From Jatrophihabitans cynanchi (GTDB lineage: Bacteria > Actinomycetota > Actinomycetes > Mycobacteriales > Jatrophihabitantaceae), in NCBI RefSeq assembly GCF_027247405.1, contig NZ_CP097463.1, positions 3,968,001-4,032,000 of the forward strand: DNA of 64,000 nucleotides, in the 5' to 3' direction. The position numbers and the translations under genes were made by a program. Below the pieces are notes generated by a model. It did no database searches. It worked only from the letters and a program-made list of their open reading frames with translations, and was not told the DNA's origin. Shown in pieces: positions 26,339 through 34,457 of the stretch; the stretch's first letter is position 1, and every line of letters begins with the position of its first letter.

Positions 26339-27939
26339 CGCAGGACCTCATCCGTGCCGCGGCCGAGGAGCTGCTGCGCCACCAGCCGCTGCCCGGCGGC
26401 GTGGTCGTTGCCGTCGACCGCGACCGCACGCTATTCACCCTCCCGTTCGGGCACGCCGACCCGGACCGGCGCACGCCGACCCGGGACACCCACCTGTTCG
26501 AGATCGGCTCGATCAGCAAGCTGCTGACGTCCGTGCTGATCGGCCAGCTCGTCGACGACGGCAGGCTCGATCTCGACGATCGCACGCTCGACCACCTCCC
26601 CTGGCTGTCCGCCGGACCGCACACCGGCGCGATCACGGTCGGCCGGCTGCTCGCGCACACGTCCGGCCTGATCAGCGGCTCCGATGCGGTCCCGGACGCC
26701 GCGGCGCAGGTATGGACGCTGCGCGACCGCGACGCCGCGCCGCCCGGCGCGCACTTTCACTACTCGAACGTCGGTTACCTCGTGCTCGGCGAGATCGTCC
26801 GCGCGCTGACCGGCGAACCACACTGGACGGTGCTGCGGCGCCGGGTGTTCGTGCCGCTCGGCATGCGCGACGCGCTGGCTCGGGTGACGCACGCCGACCG
26901 CCCGCTGCTGGCGGTCGGCAGCACGCCCGCGCGCGACGACCGGCCGTGGCTGCCCGGCGACCCGCTTGTCCCGAGTACCTGGCTGGAGGTGGACGGCGCG
27001 GACGGCAACGTGGCGCTCGACGCAGCCGGCCTGGGTACCCTGCTGCGCCTGCTACTGGGCGACGGCGCGGTCGACGGCCACCGGGTGATCTCCGCCGAGT
27101 CCTGGCGGCGGGTCACCACGGCCACGGCACCGGACGGCGAGGACGTCGTCGCACCGCCCGGCAGCCTGCCGGTCAGCCTCAGCCGGTACGGCCTCGGCGT
27201 GAACGTGGAACGGATCGCCGGCGCCGACTGCGTCACGCACGGCGGCGGGATGATCGGCTACGGCAGCTTCGTGCTCGCCGATCGGACCAACGGCGTGGCG
27301 GTCGGCGCGCTGACCAACGCCGACGGCGACTGCCTCGCGGCGCAACTGCTCGCCCGGTTCGCGCATCAGGTGCTCATCGCGGACGCGCCGCCGCAGCTGC
27401 CCGACTTCGACCCCGCAGTGCGCGCGGGCGAGCTGGCCGACCTGGCCGGGCTGCGCGGCACGGACGTGGCCGGCGAGCCGGTCGAGGTCGAGCTCGGGGC
27501 CGACGGCGATCGCGCGCTCGTCCACGCCGGCGGCGCATCGGGGCGGATCTACCGAGACCCGTACGCCCGGCTGGCCACCGACCACCCGGCGCTGCGGTTG
27601 CACTGGCTGTACCGACCGGTCGAACCGTCCGCCTCGTCTGCCGAGCCACGGGCGAGCGCGGCCCAGCTCACCACGTTGCCCGGCCACTACCGCGCGCACA
27701 CGCCGTGGTTCGCGAACTTCCGGATCGTCGCGCGCGAGGATCGGCTCTGGCTCACCGCCTGCCGCGGCGTCGAGGCGCCGACCGCCGACCAGCAACTCGT
27801 CCCGATCGACGGCGACACGTTCCGGATCGGTGCCGCGCCGTGGCTGCCCGAGCGGCTGACGTGCCGGGCGGTCGTCGACAGCCGGGCGGTGCTGCTGGAC
27901 CTGGACGGCTGCGGGTACTCGCGCACCGGGACACAGTGA
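26335..27939 (+). CDS. Serine hydrolase, beta-lactamase/D-aminopeptidase fold
   Basis: A 534-residue class C beta-lactamase-fold hydrolase without signal peptide. The SxxK motif is S59-I-S-K62 in GSISKLL, YxN is Y143-S-N145 in HYSNVGY, and the third motif is H302-G-G in THGGGMIGY, in place of KTG. The C-terminal ~180 residues form an extra beta-rich domain (GHYRAHTPWFANFRI), as in D-aminopeptidase (DmpB-like) proteins. Likely an esterase, amidase or D-aminopeptidase acting in the cytosol on imported peptides or conjugates. ATG 26335 overlaps the decarboxylase stop (ATGA). Confidence 0.84.
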   Translation: MTQDLIRAAAEELLRHQPLPGGVVVAVDRDRTLFTLPFGHADPDRRTPTRDTHLFEIGSISKLLTSVLIGQLVDDGRLDLDDRTLDHLPWLSAGPHTGAITVGRLLAHTSGLISGSDAVPDAAAQVWTLRDRDAAPPGAHFHYSNVGYLVLGEIVRALTGEPHWTVLRRRVFVPLGMRDALARVTHADRPLLAVGSTPARDDRPWLPGDPLVPSTWLEVDGADGNVALDAAGLGTLLRLLLGDGAVDGHRVISAESWRRVTTATAPDGEDVVAPPGSLPVSLSRYGLGVNVERIAGADCVTHGGGMIGYGSFVLADRTNGVAVGALTNADGDCLAAQLLARFAHQVLIADAPPQLPDFDPAVRAGELADLAGLRGTDVAGEPVEVELGADGDRALVHAGGASGRIYRDPYARLATDHPALRLHWLYRPVEPSASSAEPRASAAQLTTLPGHYRAHTPWFANFRIVAREDRLWLTACRGVEAPTADQQLVPIDGDTFRIGAAPWLPERLTCRAVVDSRAVLLDLDGCGYSRTGTQ

Positions 27940-27950
27940 GAGGTCGGGAG

Positions 27951-28979
27951 ATGCGCGGATTCGCTAGCGACAACTGCTCCGGCGTGCACCCGGCCGTCCT
28001 CGCCGCGATCGCGGCGGCGAACACCGGCCACGCCGCGAGCTACGGCGACGACCCGTGGACCACAGAGTTGCAGGACCGGGTCCGCGAGCACTTCGGCCCG
28101 ACCGCGACGGCCTATCCGGTGCTCACCGGCACCGGCGCGAACGTCGTCGCACTCCAGGCGATGTGCCACCGGTGGGGCGCGGTGGTCACCGCGGCGAGCG
28201 CGCACGTCGCCTACGACGAGTGCGGCGCGCCGGAGAAGATCGGCGGGCTGAAGGTGTACGAGGTCGAGACGCCGGACGGCAAGCTGACCCCCGAGTTGGT
28301 GTCCCGCCAGGCGCGCGGCTTCGACGACGTGCACCGCGCCCGTCCCGAGGTCGTCTCCCTCACGCAGAGCACCGAGCTCGGCACCGTCTACCGGCCGGAC
28401 GAGCTGGCCGCGCTCTGCGAGCACGCGCACGGGCTCGGCATGACCGTGTACCTGGACGGCGCGCGGCTGGCGAACGCGGCCGCCTGCCTCGACGTCCCGC
28501 TCGCCGCGCTCACCGTCGATGTCGGCGTGGACGTGCTCTCCTTCGGCGGGACGAAGAACGGCGCGCTGCTCGGCGAGCTGGTCGTCGTGCTCGACCCGGC
28601 CGCCGCCGGCCGGGTCGACTACGTCCGCAAGTTCTCCGCCCAGCTCGCGTCAAAGCTGCGCTTCGTCTCGGCGCAGTTCCTCGCGCTGTTCGCGGACGAT
28701 CTCTGGCTGGCCAACGCCCGGCAGGCGAACGCCGCCGCGACCGAGCTGCGCGCCGCGCTGGCCGGCGTCGAAGGCGTCGAGGTCTGCCATCCGGTCGAGG
28801 CGAACGCGGTCTTCCTGCGCCTGCCCGCGCGGACCGTGCGCGCGCTCGCCGAGCAGGTCGCGTTCCAGGTCTGGAACACCCCCGGTACGCAGATCCGGCT
28901 GATGACCAGCTTCGACACCACCGAATCGGTCGTGCACGAGCTCGTGCGCGTCGTCCGGACGACCATGGAGGACACATGA
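27951..28979 (+). CDS. Low-specificity threonine aldolase / beta-eliminating lyase
   Basis: A 342-residue PLP fold-type I enzyme of the threonine aldolase family, which splits beta-hydroxy amino acids to glycine and an aldehyde. Start MRGFASDNCSGVHPAVL is typical, with the SDN motif. YGDDPWTTELQDRVREHFG and the Asp of MTVYLDGARLANAA bind PLP. The Schiff-base lysine is K202 in SFGGTKNGALLGE. ATG 27951 has AGAGG a few bases upstream. The stop overlaps the start of the next aminotransferase. It fits a role in breaking down an imported hydroxy amino acid. Confidence 0.88.
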   Translation: MRGFASDNCSGVHPAVLAAIAAANTGHAASYGDDPWTTELQDRVREHFGPTATAYPVLTGTGANVVALQAMCHRWGAVVTAASAHVAYDECGAPEKIGGLKVYEVETPDGKLTPELVSRQARGFDDVHRARPEVVSLTQSTELGTVYRPDELAALCEHAHGLGMTVYLDGARLANAAACLDVPLAALTVDVGVDVLSFGGTKNGALLGELVVVLDPAAAGRVDYVRKFSAQLASKLRFVSAQFLALFADDLWLANARQANAAATELRAALAGVEGVEVCHPVEANAVFLRLPARTVRALAEQVAFQVWNTPGTQIRLMTSFDTTESVVHELVRVVRTTMEDT

Positions 28980-30334
28980 CGACCATCGACCGGGACCGGC
29001 TGGCCAAGCTGCTGGACGCCGAGCAGCGTGGCTACGTCCAACGGCATCCCGCGTCCGAGGCCGCGTTCCGCCGCGCCGAACACCAGTTCGGCCGGGTGCC
29101 GATGACCTGGATGAACAAGCGGGCCGGCAACTTCCCGCTCTTCCTCGCGCACGCCCGCGGCGCACGAGTGAGGGACATCGACGGCCACGAGTACACCGAC
29201 TTCTGCCTCGGCGACACCGGCGCGATGGCCGGGCACGCCGCGCCCGCGGTGACCGAGGCGATCGAGCGGCACCTGCGCGACGGAGGCGGGCTGGCCGCGA
29301 TGATGCCGACGACCGACGCCGAGTGGGTCGCCGCCGAGCTGACCGCGCGGTTCGGGGTGAGCCAGTGGAGCTTCTCACTCACCGCGACCGACGCGAACCG
29401 ATGGGCGATCCGGCTGGCGCGAGCCGTCACCGGCCGGCCGAAGATCCTGTTCCACAGCTACTGCTACCACGGCACGGTGGATGAGTCGCTGATCGTCACC
29501 ACCCCCGGCGGCGGGTCCGCACCGCGCGAGGGCAACGTAGGCGCGCCGACCGACGTCCGGCTCACCAGCCGGGTGGCCGAGTTCAACGACGTCGAAGGGC
29601 TGGCCCGCGAACTCGCGCACGGCGACGTCGCTGCCGTGATCATGGAGCCGGCCTTGACGAACATCGGCATCGTCCTCCCCGAGCCGGGCTATCTCGAGGC
29701 GGCCAGTCGGCTCGCCCGCGAGCATGGCGCACTGCTGATCAACGACGAGACGCACACCTTCTCCGCCGGCCCAGGCGGCGCAACCCGGGCCTGGGGACTC
29801 GACCCGGACATCGTCACCCTTGGCAAGGCGATCGGCGGCGGCGTCCCGATCGGCGCGTACGGCCTCAGCGCCGACGTGGCCACGCGACTCCAGGACCGCG
29901 CGGACCTCGACCTGGTCGACATGGGCGGCGTCGGTGGCACCTTGGCCGGGAACCCGCTGTCGATCGCGGCCGCCCGCGCCACGCTGGAGCACGTCCTGAC
30001 ACCGGCCAACTTTGAGAGCATGCACCGCCGATCGGCACGGATCGCCGCGTCCGTACGCGCGGCGATCGAGCAGCACCGGCTCCCGTGGACCGTGAGCGAA
30101 CTCGGCGCGCGCTCCGAGGTGCGCTTCCGCGACCCTGCACCGCGCACCGGCACCGAGTCGCACCTCGCCCAGGACGACCAGCTGGACGACTACCTGCACC
30201 TGTTCATGGCAAACCGCGGGATCCTGCTGACCCCGTTCCACAACATGACCTTGGTGTGCCCGGAAACAACCGACGAGCAGGTGGCCGAGTACAGCGAGCT
30301 GTTCGACGCTGCCGCCGCGAACCTCGTCGCCTGA
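28976..30334 (+). CDS. Class III aminotransferase (second GSA-aminomutase-like paralogue)
   Basis: A 452-residue PLP enzyme, K284 in VTLGKAIGGGVP. Cofactor contacts are in LTATDANRWAIRLAR, where the family's NSGTEA is TATDA, and in LINDETHTFSAGPGG, in which the usual DEV is DET. It has the SYCYHGTVDESL aromatic-His motif. It is distinct from the copy at 22275 and the two share only the general fold pattern. ATG 28976 overlaps the aldolase stop. It is the last gene of the GntR island. Substitutions in the two conserved loops suggest a different amino substrate, or a racemase/aminomutase activity. Confidence 0.86.
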   Translation: MTTIDRDRLAKLLDAEQRGYVQRHPASEAAFRRAEHQFGRVPMTWMNKRAGNFPLFLAHARGARVRDIDGHEYTDFCLGDTGAMAGHAAPAVTEAIERHLRDGGGLAAMMPTTDAEWVAAELTARFGVSQWSFSLTATDANRWAIRLARAVTGRPKILFHSYCYHGTVDESLIVTTPGGGSAPREGNVGAPTDVRLTSRVAEFNDVEGLARELAHGDVAAVIMEPALTNIGIVLPEPGYLEAASRLAREHGALLINDETHTFSAGPGGATRAWGLDPDIVTLGKAIGGGVPIGAYGLSADVATRLQDRADLDLVDMGGVGGTLAGNPLSIAAARATLEHVLTPANFESMHRRSARIAASVRAAIEQHRLPWTVSELGARSEVRFRDPAPRTGTESHLAQDDQLDDYLHLFMANRGILLTPFHNMTLVCPETTDEQVAEYSELFDAAAANLVA

Positions 30335-30574
30335 CCCCGGGGTCGCGAGACCGGCAACCGCTCAGGACCCACCGCTACTCGTTAGCGGCAACCTTGCCGC
30401 GCACCAATGCGCCAAGCTGCGCCGAGGCGTCAGGGTCGACGGCGCTCGACATCGACGGTTTCGTCGGCCGTTCGGCGGAGCATGCGATTCGTTGCTGAGA
30501 TGCTCGCTCAGCGGGGCGGGCATCGAGCCGGAGGTCGGCGTCGCGCGGCACATGATCGCTCGGCGCCGCTGTAC

Positions 30575-30603
30575 ACGACAAGTCGTTCCGGGCGCTTTAG
30601 TGT
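30575..30603 (+). promoter_or_regulatory. Promoter of the methyltransferase gene
   Basis: ACGACA (30575-30580) and TAGTGT (30598-30603) are separated by 17 bases; the start would be near 30610, exactly the ATG of the next gene, so the message looks leaderless. The rest of the 275-base gap from 30335 shows no gene I trust. It holds a small inverted repeat GCTGAG/CTCAGC near 30494-30512. Confidence 0.45.
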
Positions 30604-30609
30604 TCTGTG

Positions 30610-31251
30610 ATGACCGACAGCTGGCTGTCTGACACGCGGACCTCGTACGACACCGACGCCTTCGGTTACGCCGACAAGGTACGTGGCCTGCTCGAGGAGA
30701 GTCCTTACTTGCGCGCAAGCCTGGCGTTGTTCGCCGAGTTGGTGCGTGCTGCCGGTGGCGGTCGGGTAGTCGACGTCGGCTGCGGTCCGGGCTACGTCAC
30801 CGATTACCTCCATCACCTTGGCGTGGACGCATTCGGCATCGATCTTTCGCCCGGCATGATCGCTATCGCGAGGCGCGACTACCCAGACCTCGACTTCGAG
30901 GTGGGGACGATGACCGACCTCGACTTGGCCGACGACTCCGTCACGGGAGTACTCGCGTTCTGGTCAGTGATCCACGTGCCCGATCACGCCGTGCCCGCGG
31001 TGTTCGCCCAGTTCCATCGCGTGCTGCACCCGGGATGTCCGTTGCTCGTTGGCTTTCATGTCGGTGATGGGACGCGCCATAGGTCTGAGGGCTACTCGGG
31101 TGGCTCGATCAACGTCGACAGTCACCGTCGCCGGCCGAACGAGGTTGCACGTTGGCTGCGGGAGGCAAGGTTCACCATAGAGGCCGAACTGGTGATGCGA
31201 CCGGACGAGGAGACCCCAGGGGCGATCATCATCGCGCGAAGTCAGATCTGA
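30610..31251 (+). CDS. SAM-dependent class I methyltransferase
   Basis: A 213-residue Rossmann methyltransferase. Motif I is VVDVGCGPGYVTDYL (about residues 47-61), the acidic end of strand 2 is AFGIDLSPGMI, and motif IV-like is VTGVLAFWSVIHVPDH. It resembles Methyltransf_11/25 proteins, usually small-molecule methylases. ATG 30610 is chosen over GTG 30607 because the promoter would start transcription at the ATG. It is a single gene between the GntR island and the decay zone, with no clue to its substrate. Confidence 0.83.
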   Translation: MTDSWLSDTRTSYDTDAFGYADKVRGLLEESPYLRASLALFAELVRAAGGGRVVDVGCGPGYVTDYLHHLGVDAFGIDLSPGMIAIARRDYPDLDFEVGTMTDLDLADDSVTGVLAFWSVIHVPDHAVPAVFAQFHRVLHPGCPLLVGFHVGDGTRHRSEGYSGGSINVDSHRRRPNEVARWLREARFTIEAELVMRPDEETPGAIIIARSQI

Positions 31252-31396
31252 CGTCAGCGTGGCCGTCGCCGGCCGACCCGAGTTGGCGCGGCAGCTACAG
31301 ACCGGCCCCATGCCCTCGGGATCGCCAGGTCGCGGCGTCGGCATACGACGGGCAGCTCCCGCGACGCGAGCGTGCCGGCTTCTGATTGGCAAGGCG

Positions 31397-32044
31397 CTAC
31401 CGCGTGAAGTTGACGTGGATGGTGCCGCTCTCAGCCACTTCGGTCGTCACGGTGTGGGTCTGCTCGAGGCCGCCCAGGTCGTCCCACAGCCGGGTTCCCT
31501 TGCCCAGGATGATCGGGGCGATCATCACGTGAAACTGATCGACCAGCCCGGCGAGCAGGAAGGCACGCGCGGTGCCGATCCCGCCGCCGACGCGCACGTC
31601 GTTGCCGCCGGCGGCCCCGCTCGCCTCCGCGAGCACCTCCTTGATGGCGGCGTTGCGGAAGTGGAACGTCGTTCCCCCTTGCATCGGAATCGACGGACGG
31701 GGTGCGGTGTGGGTGAGCACGTAGACCGGGGTGTGGAACGGCGGCTGGTCGCCCCACCAGCCCTTCCAGTCCGGATCCTCGGGGAACGAGTGCAGACCGA
31801 ACATCGCCGCGCCCATGATTTCCGAGCCGATGCCCTCGAAGGACGCACGGGCGTACCGGTCGTCGATGCCGGTCGTGCCGGCGCCACTGCTGTCGCCGAA
31901 GACGAGTTCGCGAAACGTGCGGGTGGCGACGTAGGCGGCAGTGAGCCGCTCCCAGTCCTCGCCCATCGGGCTTTCGGGAGTCGGTTCTGCGGTCGCGGCG
32001 TAGCCATCGAGCGAGAGGAACAGGTCGAGTCGAACGCGGGTCAT
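31397..32044 (-). CDS. Dihydrofolate reductase-family protein (RibD C-terminal-like)
   Basis: A 215-residue DHFR-like reductase. It starts MTRVRLDLFLSLDGYAA (ATG 32044), the usual opening of actinobacterial YyaP/RibD-C-type proteins. Later marks are FGDSSGAGTTGID, VYVLTHTAPRP, the NADP loop VRVGGGIGTARAFL (about 150-163) and IILGKGTRLWDDL. It is the second gene after the ArsR-like gene, one base downstream of it. ArsR plus DHFR-like pairs are common in actinobacteria. Function outside folate metabolism is likely but unknown. Confidence 0.87.
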   Translation of the reverse strand: MTRVRLDLFLSLDGYAATAEPTPESPMGEDWERLTAAYVATRTFRELVFGDSSGAGTTGIDDRYARASFEGIGSEIMGAAMFGLHSFPEDPDWKGWWGDQPPFHTPVYVLTHTAPRPSIPMQGGTTFHFRNAAIKEVLAEASGAAGGNDVRVGGGIGTARAFLLAGLVDQFHVMIAPIILGKGTRLWDDLGGLEQTHTVTTEVAESGTIHVNFTR

Positions 32045-32045
32045 G

Positions 32046-32315
32046 TCAGTCTTCCTTCGGTGCCGTGCGGACCAGGTGGATGCCGAGCCGGTCGGCTTGG
32101 CGTTTCGCGGGGATCCGGTGGTCACCGAGCCGCAGTTGCAGCACGTCGAGCCCGCCGGGTTTCAGGCTCACCGTGTGAACGCCTCCGTGCTTCTCCGACG
32201 TGCCGGTCCCCGCGTCCTCGAGAACGCGAACGTGCTGCTTGAGCGACGGCAGTGCCATCGGGAACGGCGTGGCGAGTGCAGACGCGACCGCCGGCGACTT
32301 CACCAACCGTTCCAC
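32046..32315 (-). CDS. ArsR-family winged-helix regulator, N-terminally truncated
   Basis: A GTG at 32315 opens an 89-codon frame matching the middle and end of ArsR/SmtB proteins: MERLVKSPAVASALATPF, MALPSLKQHVRVLEDAG (recognition helix) and the wing TSEKHGGVHTVSL. Full-length relatives have about 25-30 more residues first, ending ALADPTRRAIVERL; upstream of 32315 the frame meets TAA after SSI and the missing part is not found. The key Ser-x-x-x-x-His of the helix survives. It is either a 5'-deleted pseudogene or a short functional form. It shares a transcript with the DHFR-like gene. Confidence 0.55.
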   Translation of the reverse strand: MERLVKSPAVASALATPFPMALPSLKQHVRVLEDAGTGTSEKHGGVHTVSLKPGGLDVLQLRLGDHRIPAKRQADRLGIHLVRTAPKED

Positions 32316-32327
32316 GATGCTGGATAC

Positions 32328-32343
32328 TTAGGGACATACCTAA
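32328..32343. promoter_or_regulatory. ArsR-type operator-like inverted repeat
   Basis: TTAGG-GACATA-CCTAA has perfect 5-base arms and lies 13 bases before the GTG of the truncated ArsR gene. Position and symmetry suit an autoregulatory site overlapping the minus-strand promoter. If the repressor has lost its first helices, the operator may be an orphan. Confidence 0.45.
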
Positions 32344-32421
32344 CTATCGCCGAAGGGCACAAGTCTGTCAACCAAGCTTGCTTGCCCGGTTGGGTGATCA
32401 GTCGGTGGTCACGACTCGGAG

Positions 32422-33187
32422 CTAGCCGCGTCGCCGTCCTTCGCCGCGGTGCTTGCGTCGTAGCTCTTCGTGTAGCGCTTGCGCGCGGGCGGCCGGGATG
32501 GTGCGGCCTTGCTCGACGAGTTCGGTCGGCACCGGTTGGGGTGCGGGCATCAGCGCCGTCCAGGGGTCCGCGTCGCCGATCAGGGCGGGTGCCGTGCGCA
32601 CGGTGAAGTCGGCCGGGGTCACGTCGGCGAGATCTGACCACGCGACGGGAAAGGACACCGGCGTGCCCGGCCGCAGCCGCGGGCTGTACACGGCGGCCAC
32701 GCTGGCACCGGCGGCGCGGGTGGAGTCGAGGAAGACCTTCCCCTCGCGATCGTCTTTGATGAATGCGGTCGTGGCGGCCGCCCTCGGGTGGGTCGAGGTC
32801 GAGGACGAGGTGGGTGGGGACGTCGGTGTCCGGAATCCGGAACAGGGTCGGATGGAATTCGACGGCACGCTGATTGGCGAGCCACAACAGGGTCCGGCGG
32901 TCGTTGCACAGCGCGTAGGCGATCTCCCGCTTCGAGGCCGCGGACCACACCGGTGTGGTGGCGACCCAGTCCGGCGTGTACTTCGGCACGTTCTTCTGCA
33001 TGAACGGCTTCTGACCGCGCAGCGCGCGGATGACCGACAGCGGCCGGTCGCTGAGGGCCTCGATGATCTGCGGGTGAAGCGCGTCGAGGTAGTCGACGAG
33101 GTCGCGCTTGGTGGCTTGGGCACCGTCGAACAGCGGCTCGTCCAAGTTGGTGAGCGCGACGCCGTCGCGGGTTTCACTCGCAGCCAC
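32422..33187 (-). pseudogene. LigD polymerase-domain (NHEJ primase-polymerase) pseudogene, deleted and frameshifted
   Basis: From ATG 33187 the frame reads like the LigD Pol domain: LTNLDEPLFDGAQATKRDLV, RPLSVIRALRGQKPFMQKN, AVEFHPTLF, then the metal-binding LVLDLDPPEGG (near 32785). The homology then continues in another frame with TTAFIKDDREGKVFLDSTRA, YSPRLRPGTPVSFPVAW and VTPADFTV, up to the stop at 32422. Between the two parts about 60 residues of the family (including the SGAKGVHVF core) are missing. A deletion inside the GC-rich GGCGGCCGCC junction, not a simple sequencing slip, explains both loss and shift. No ku or ligase gene is nearby. Confidence 0.75.
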
Positions 33188-33511
33188 GGGACCATCTTCT
33201 CCCGGCGAGCGGACAGCCCGTCAGTTTCGGGTCAGACCGAATCGTCATCCGTGCGCCCGAGAGCCAAAGAGTGTTTCGGCTGATAGATGCCGACGATGCC
33301 GCCACCAGGCAGGGTGATCCTGGTGATCGACCCCCACCGCGCCTGCTCAACCGGCGAACACGTCACCCCGCGTGCTGATCGCCTGTGAGTTCGCGTGGAA
33401 GGTCCGGGACGTTGGCCCCGTCCACGCAGGTTCACGTGCCCCTGCATCACACCACGTCGCGGTGCACCGTGGTGTGACGATGTCATTCACCCGTCTGCAG
33501 GGAGCGCTCAG
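33188..33511. other. Gap with a VOC-gene relic and no intact gene
   Basis: This 324-base stretch separates the LigD pseudogene from the SHOCT gene. Apart from the VOC fragment (33232-33360) and a ribosome site GGGAG (33500-33504) for the next gene, I see no coding or RNA feature. A short inverted repeat (CACACCACG/CGTGGTGTG, about 33451-33477) precedes the SHOCT gene and may be its regulatory site. Confidence 0.4.
33232..33360 (-). pseudogene. C-terminal fragment of a VOC/glyoxalase-family gene
   Basis: The minus strand reads SPVEQARWGSITRITLPGGG followed by IVGIYQPKHSLAL and an acidic tail to the stop. This matches the last strands of VOC (glyoxalase-like) proteins, where WGxxTxxxLPGGxxLGxYQPRH is a recognisable ending. 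The upstream part of the frame (ARGVTC..., THRRSARG) is Arg-rich noise, so only about 40 of some 120 residues remain. A relic in the decay zone. Confidence 0.45.
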
Positions 33512-33775
33512 ATGATGGGGCACGACGGTAGCTGGGGTGCGGGTAGTTGGGTACTACTGAGCCTGCTCATGCTGATCTTCTGGTCAGCGGTCGCCGCCGG
33601 CATCGTGCATACGGTGCGTGGGGCGCGGCGTGAGCATCCTGCAGAACCGGGCGCGCAGACGCCGGTCACGGCGCAGAACTGCGCGGCGCAGCGGACTCTG
33701 GATGAGCGCTTCGCCCGTGGCGAGATCGACGAGGACGAGTATCGGCGCCGACGCGACGAACTCGCACTCTCGTGA
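33512..33775 (+). CDS. Small SHOCT-domain membrane protein
   Basis: An 87-residue protein. ATG 33512 (MMGHDGSWGAGSW) has GGGAG 7 bases upstream. One membrane helix (WVLLSLLMLIFWSAVAAGIV, about 12-31), then a polar linker and a C-terminal SHOCT motif RTLDERFARGEIDEDEYRRR. SHOCT proteins are short oligomerising tails often found in envelope or metal-related loci. The Met/His-rich N-terminus and the following cupredoxin gene, which it overlaps by GTGA, suggest a joint copper- or electron-related role at the membrane. Confidence 0.8.
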   Translation: MMGHDGSWGAGSWVLLSLLMLIFWSAVAAGIVHTVRGARREHPAEPGAQTPVTAQNCAAQRTLDERFARGEIDEDEYRRRRDELALS

Positions 33776-34365
33776 TCACCGACCTGGCGGTGCGCCGTCG
33801 CGATTTCGCACTCGCCGCCGCCGCGGTCGTCGTGCTGACCGCCGCCTCTACGGTCAGCCTCGGTGCTGCCGCGGGTGCGTTCGACCACCGTTCGAACACG
33901 GTCGCGTACACCACGTGCTCGAGCCCCGCGTTGTCGGGCTCGGTGGTCCACGTGTCGCTCGTGGACATGCGCGGCATGGGCGGCGGCATGATGGGTGGCC
34001 AGGGCCGTTGGCGCTCCTGGCATGCCGGGATGATGCGGATCGTTGCCAGCACGGCATCCGTTGGCGTCGGTACCGTGTCGTTGCGCGTGACCAACAGCGG
34101 CGTGCTGACGCATGAGTTGGTCGTGCTGACTCTGCCCGCAGGAGCGACTGTCGGCAGCCGCGCCGTGGGCGCCGATGGGAAGGTCGATGAGGCGGGCAGC
34201 GTCGGCGAGGTGTCGAACACATGTGGCGCGGGAGCAGGCCCGGGTCTCGCCCCTGGAAGTACCGGTTGGACGACGCTGACCCTTCCCGCCGGGCGATACG
34301 AGCTGGTCTGCAATCTGCCTGGCCACTATGCCGCCGGAATGTCCACCGAACTCGACGTCGGTTAG
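33772..34365 (+). CDS. Secreted cupredoxin-like copper protein (sulfocyanin/plastocyanin type)
   Basis: A 197-residue exported protein starting at GTG 33772. Signal segment VRRRDFALAAAAVVVLTAA contains a twin-Arg-like RRRDF near residues 8-12. A Met/Gly-rich stretch (MRGMGGGMMGG) follows. The type 1 copper site is visible: His in VLTHELVVL, then C-x4-H-x4-M in VCNLPGHYAAGM. It probably carries electrons or binds copper outside the membrane. It is translated with the SHOCT protein. The Met-rich patch before the cupredoxin domain may be an extra Cu(I) site. Confidence 0.8.
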   Translation: MITDLAVRRRDFALAAAAVVVLTAASTVSLGAAAGAFDHRSNTVAYTTCSSPALSGSVVHVSLVDMRGMGGGMMGGQGRWRSWHAGMMRIVASTASVGVGTVSLRVTNSGVLTHELVVLTLPAGATVGSRAVGADGKVDEAGSVGEVSNTCGAGAGPGLAPGSTGWTTLTLPAGRYELVCNLPGHYAAGMSTELDVG

Positions 34366-34457
34366 CGCATGGTGCCGAACGGTTGCGGCCACGATCGGCT
34401 GAACGATGTCGGTCGCTGCTGAGTGGTCGTCCTACATGCGATGACTGATCAAGTTAG

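Noticed and set aside
30375-30581. Minus-strand 68-codon frame
   Set aside because: No ribosome site or recognisable pattern, and it overlaps the methyltransferase promoter.
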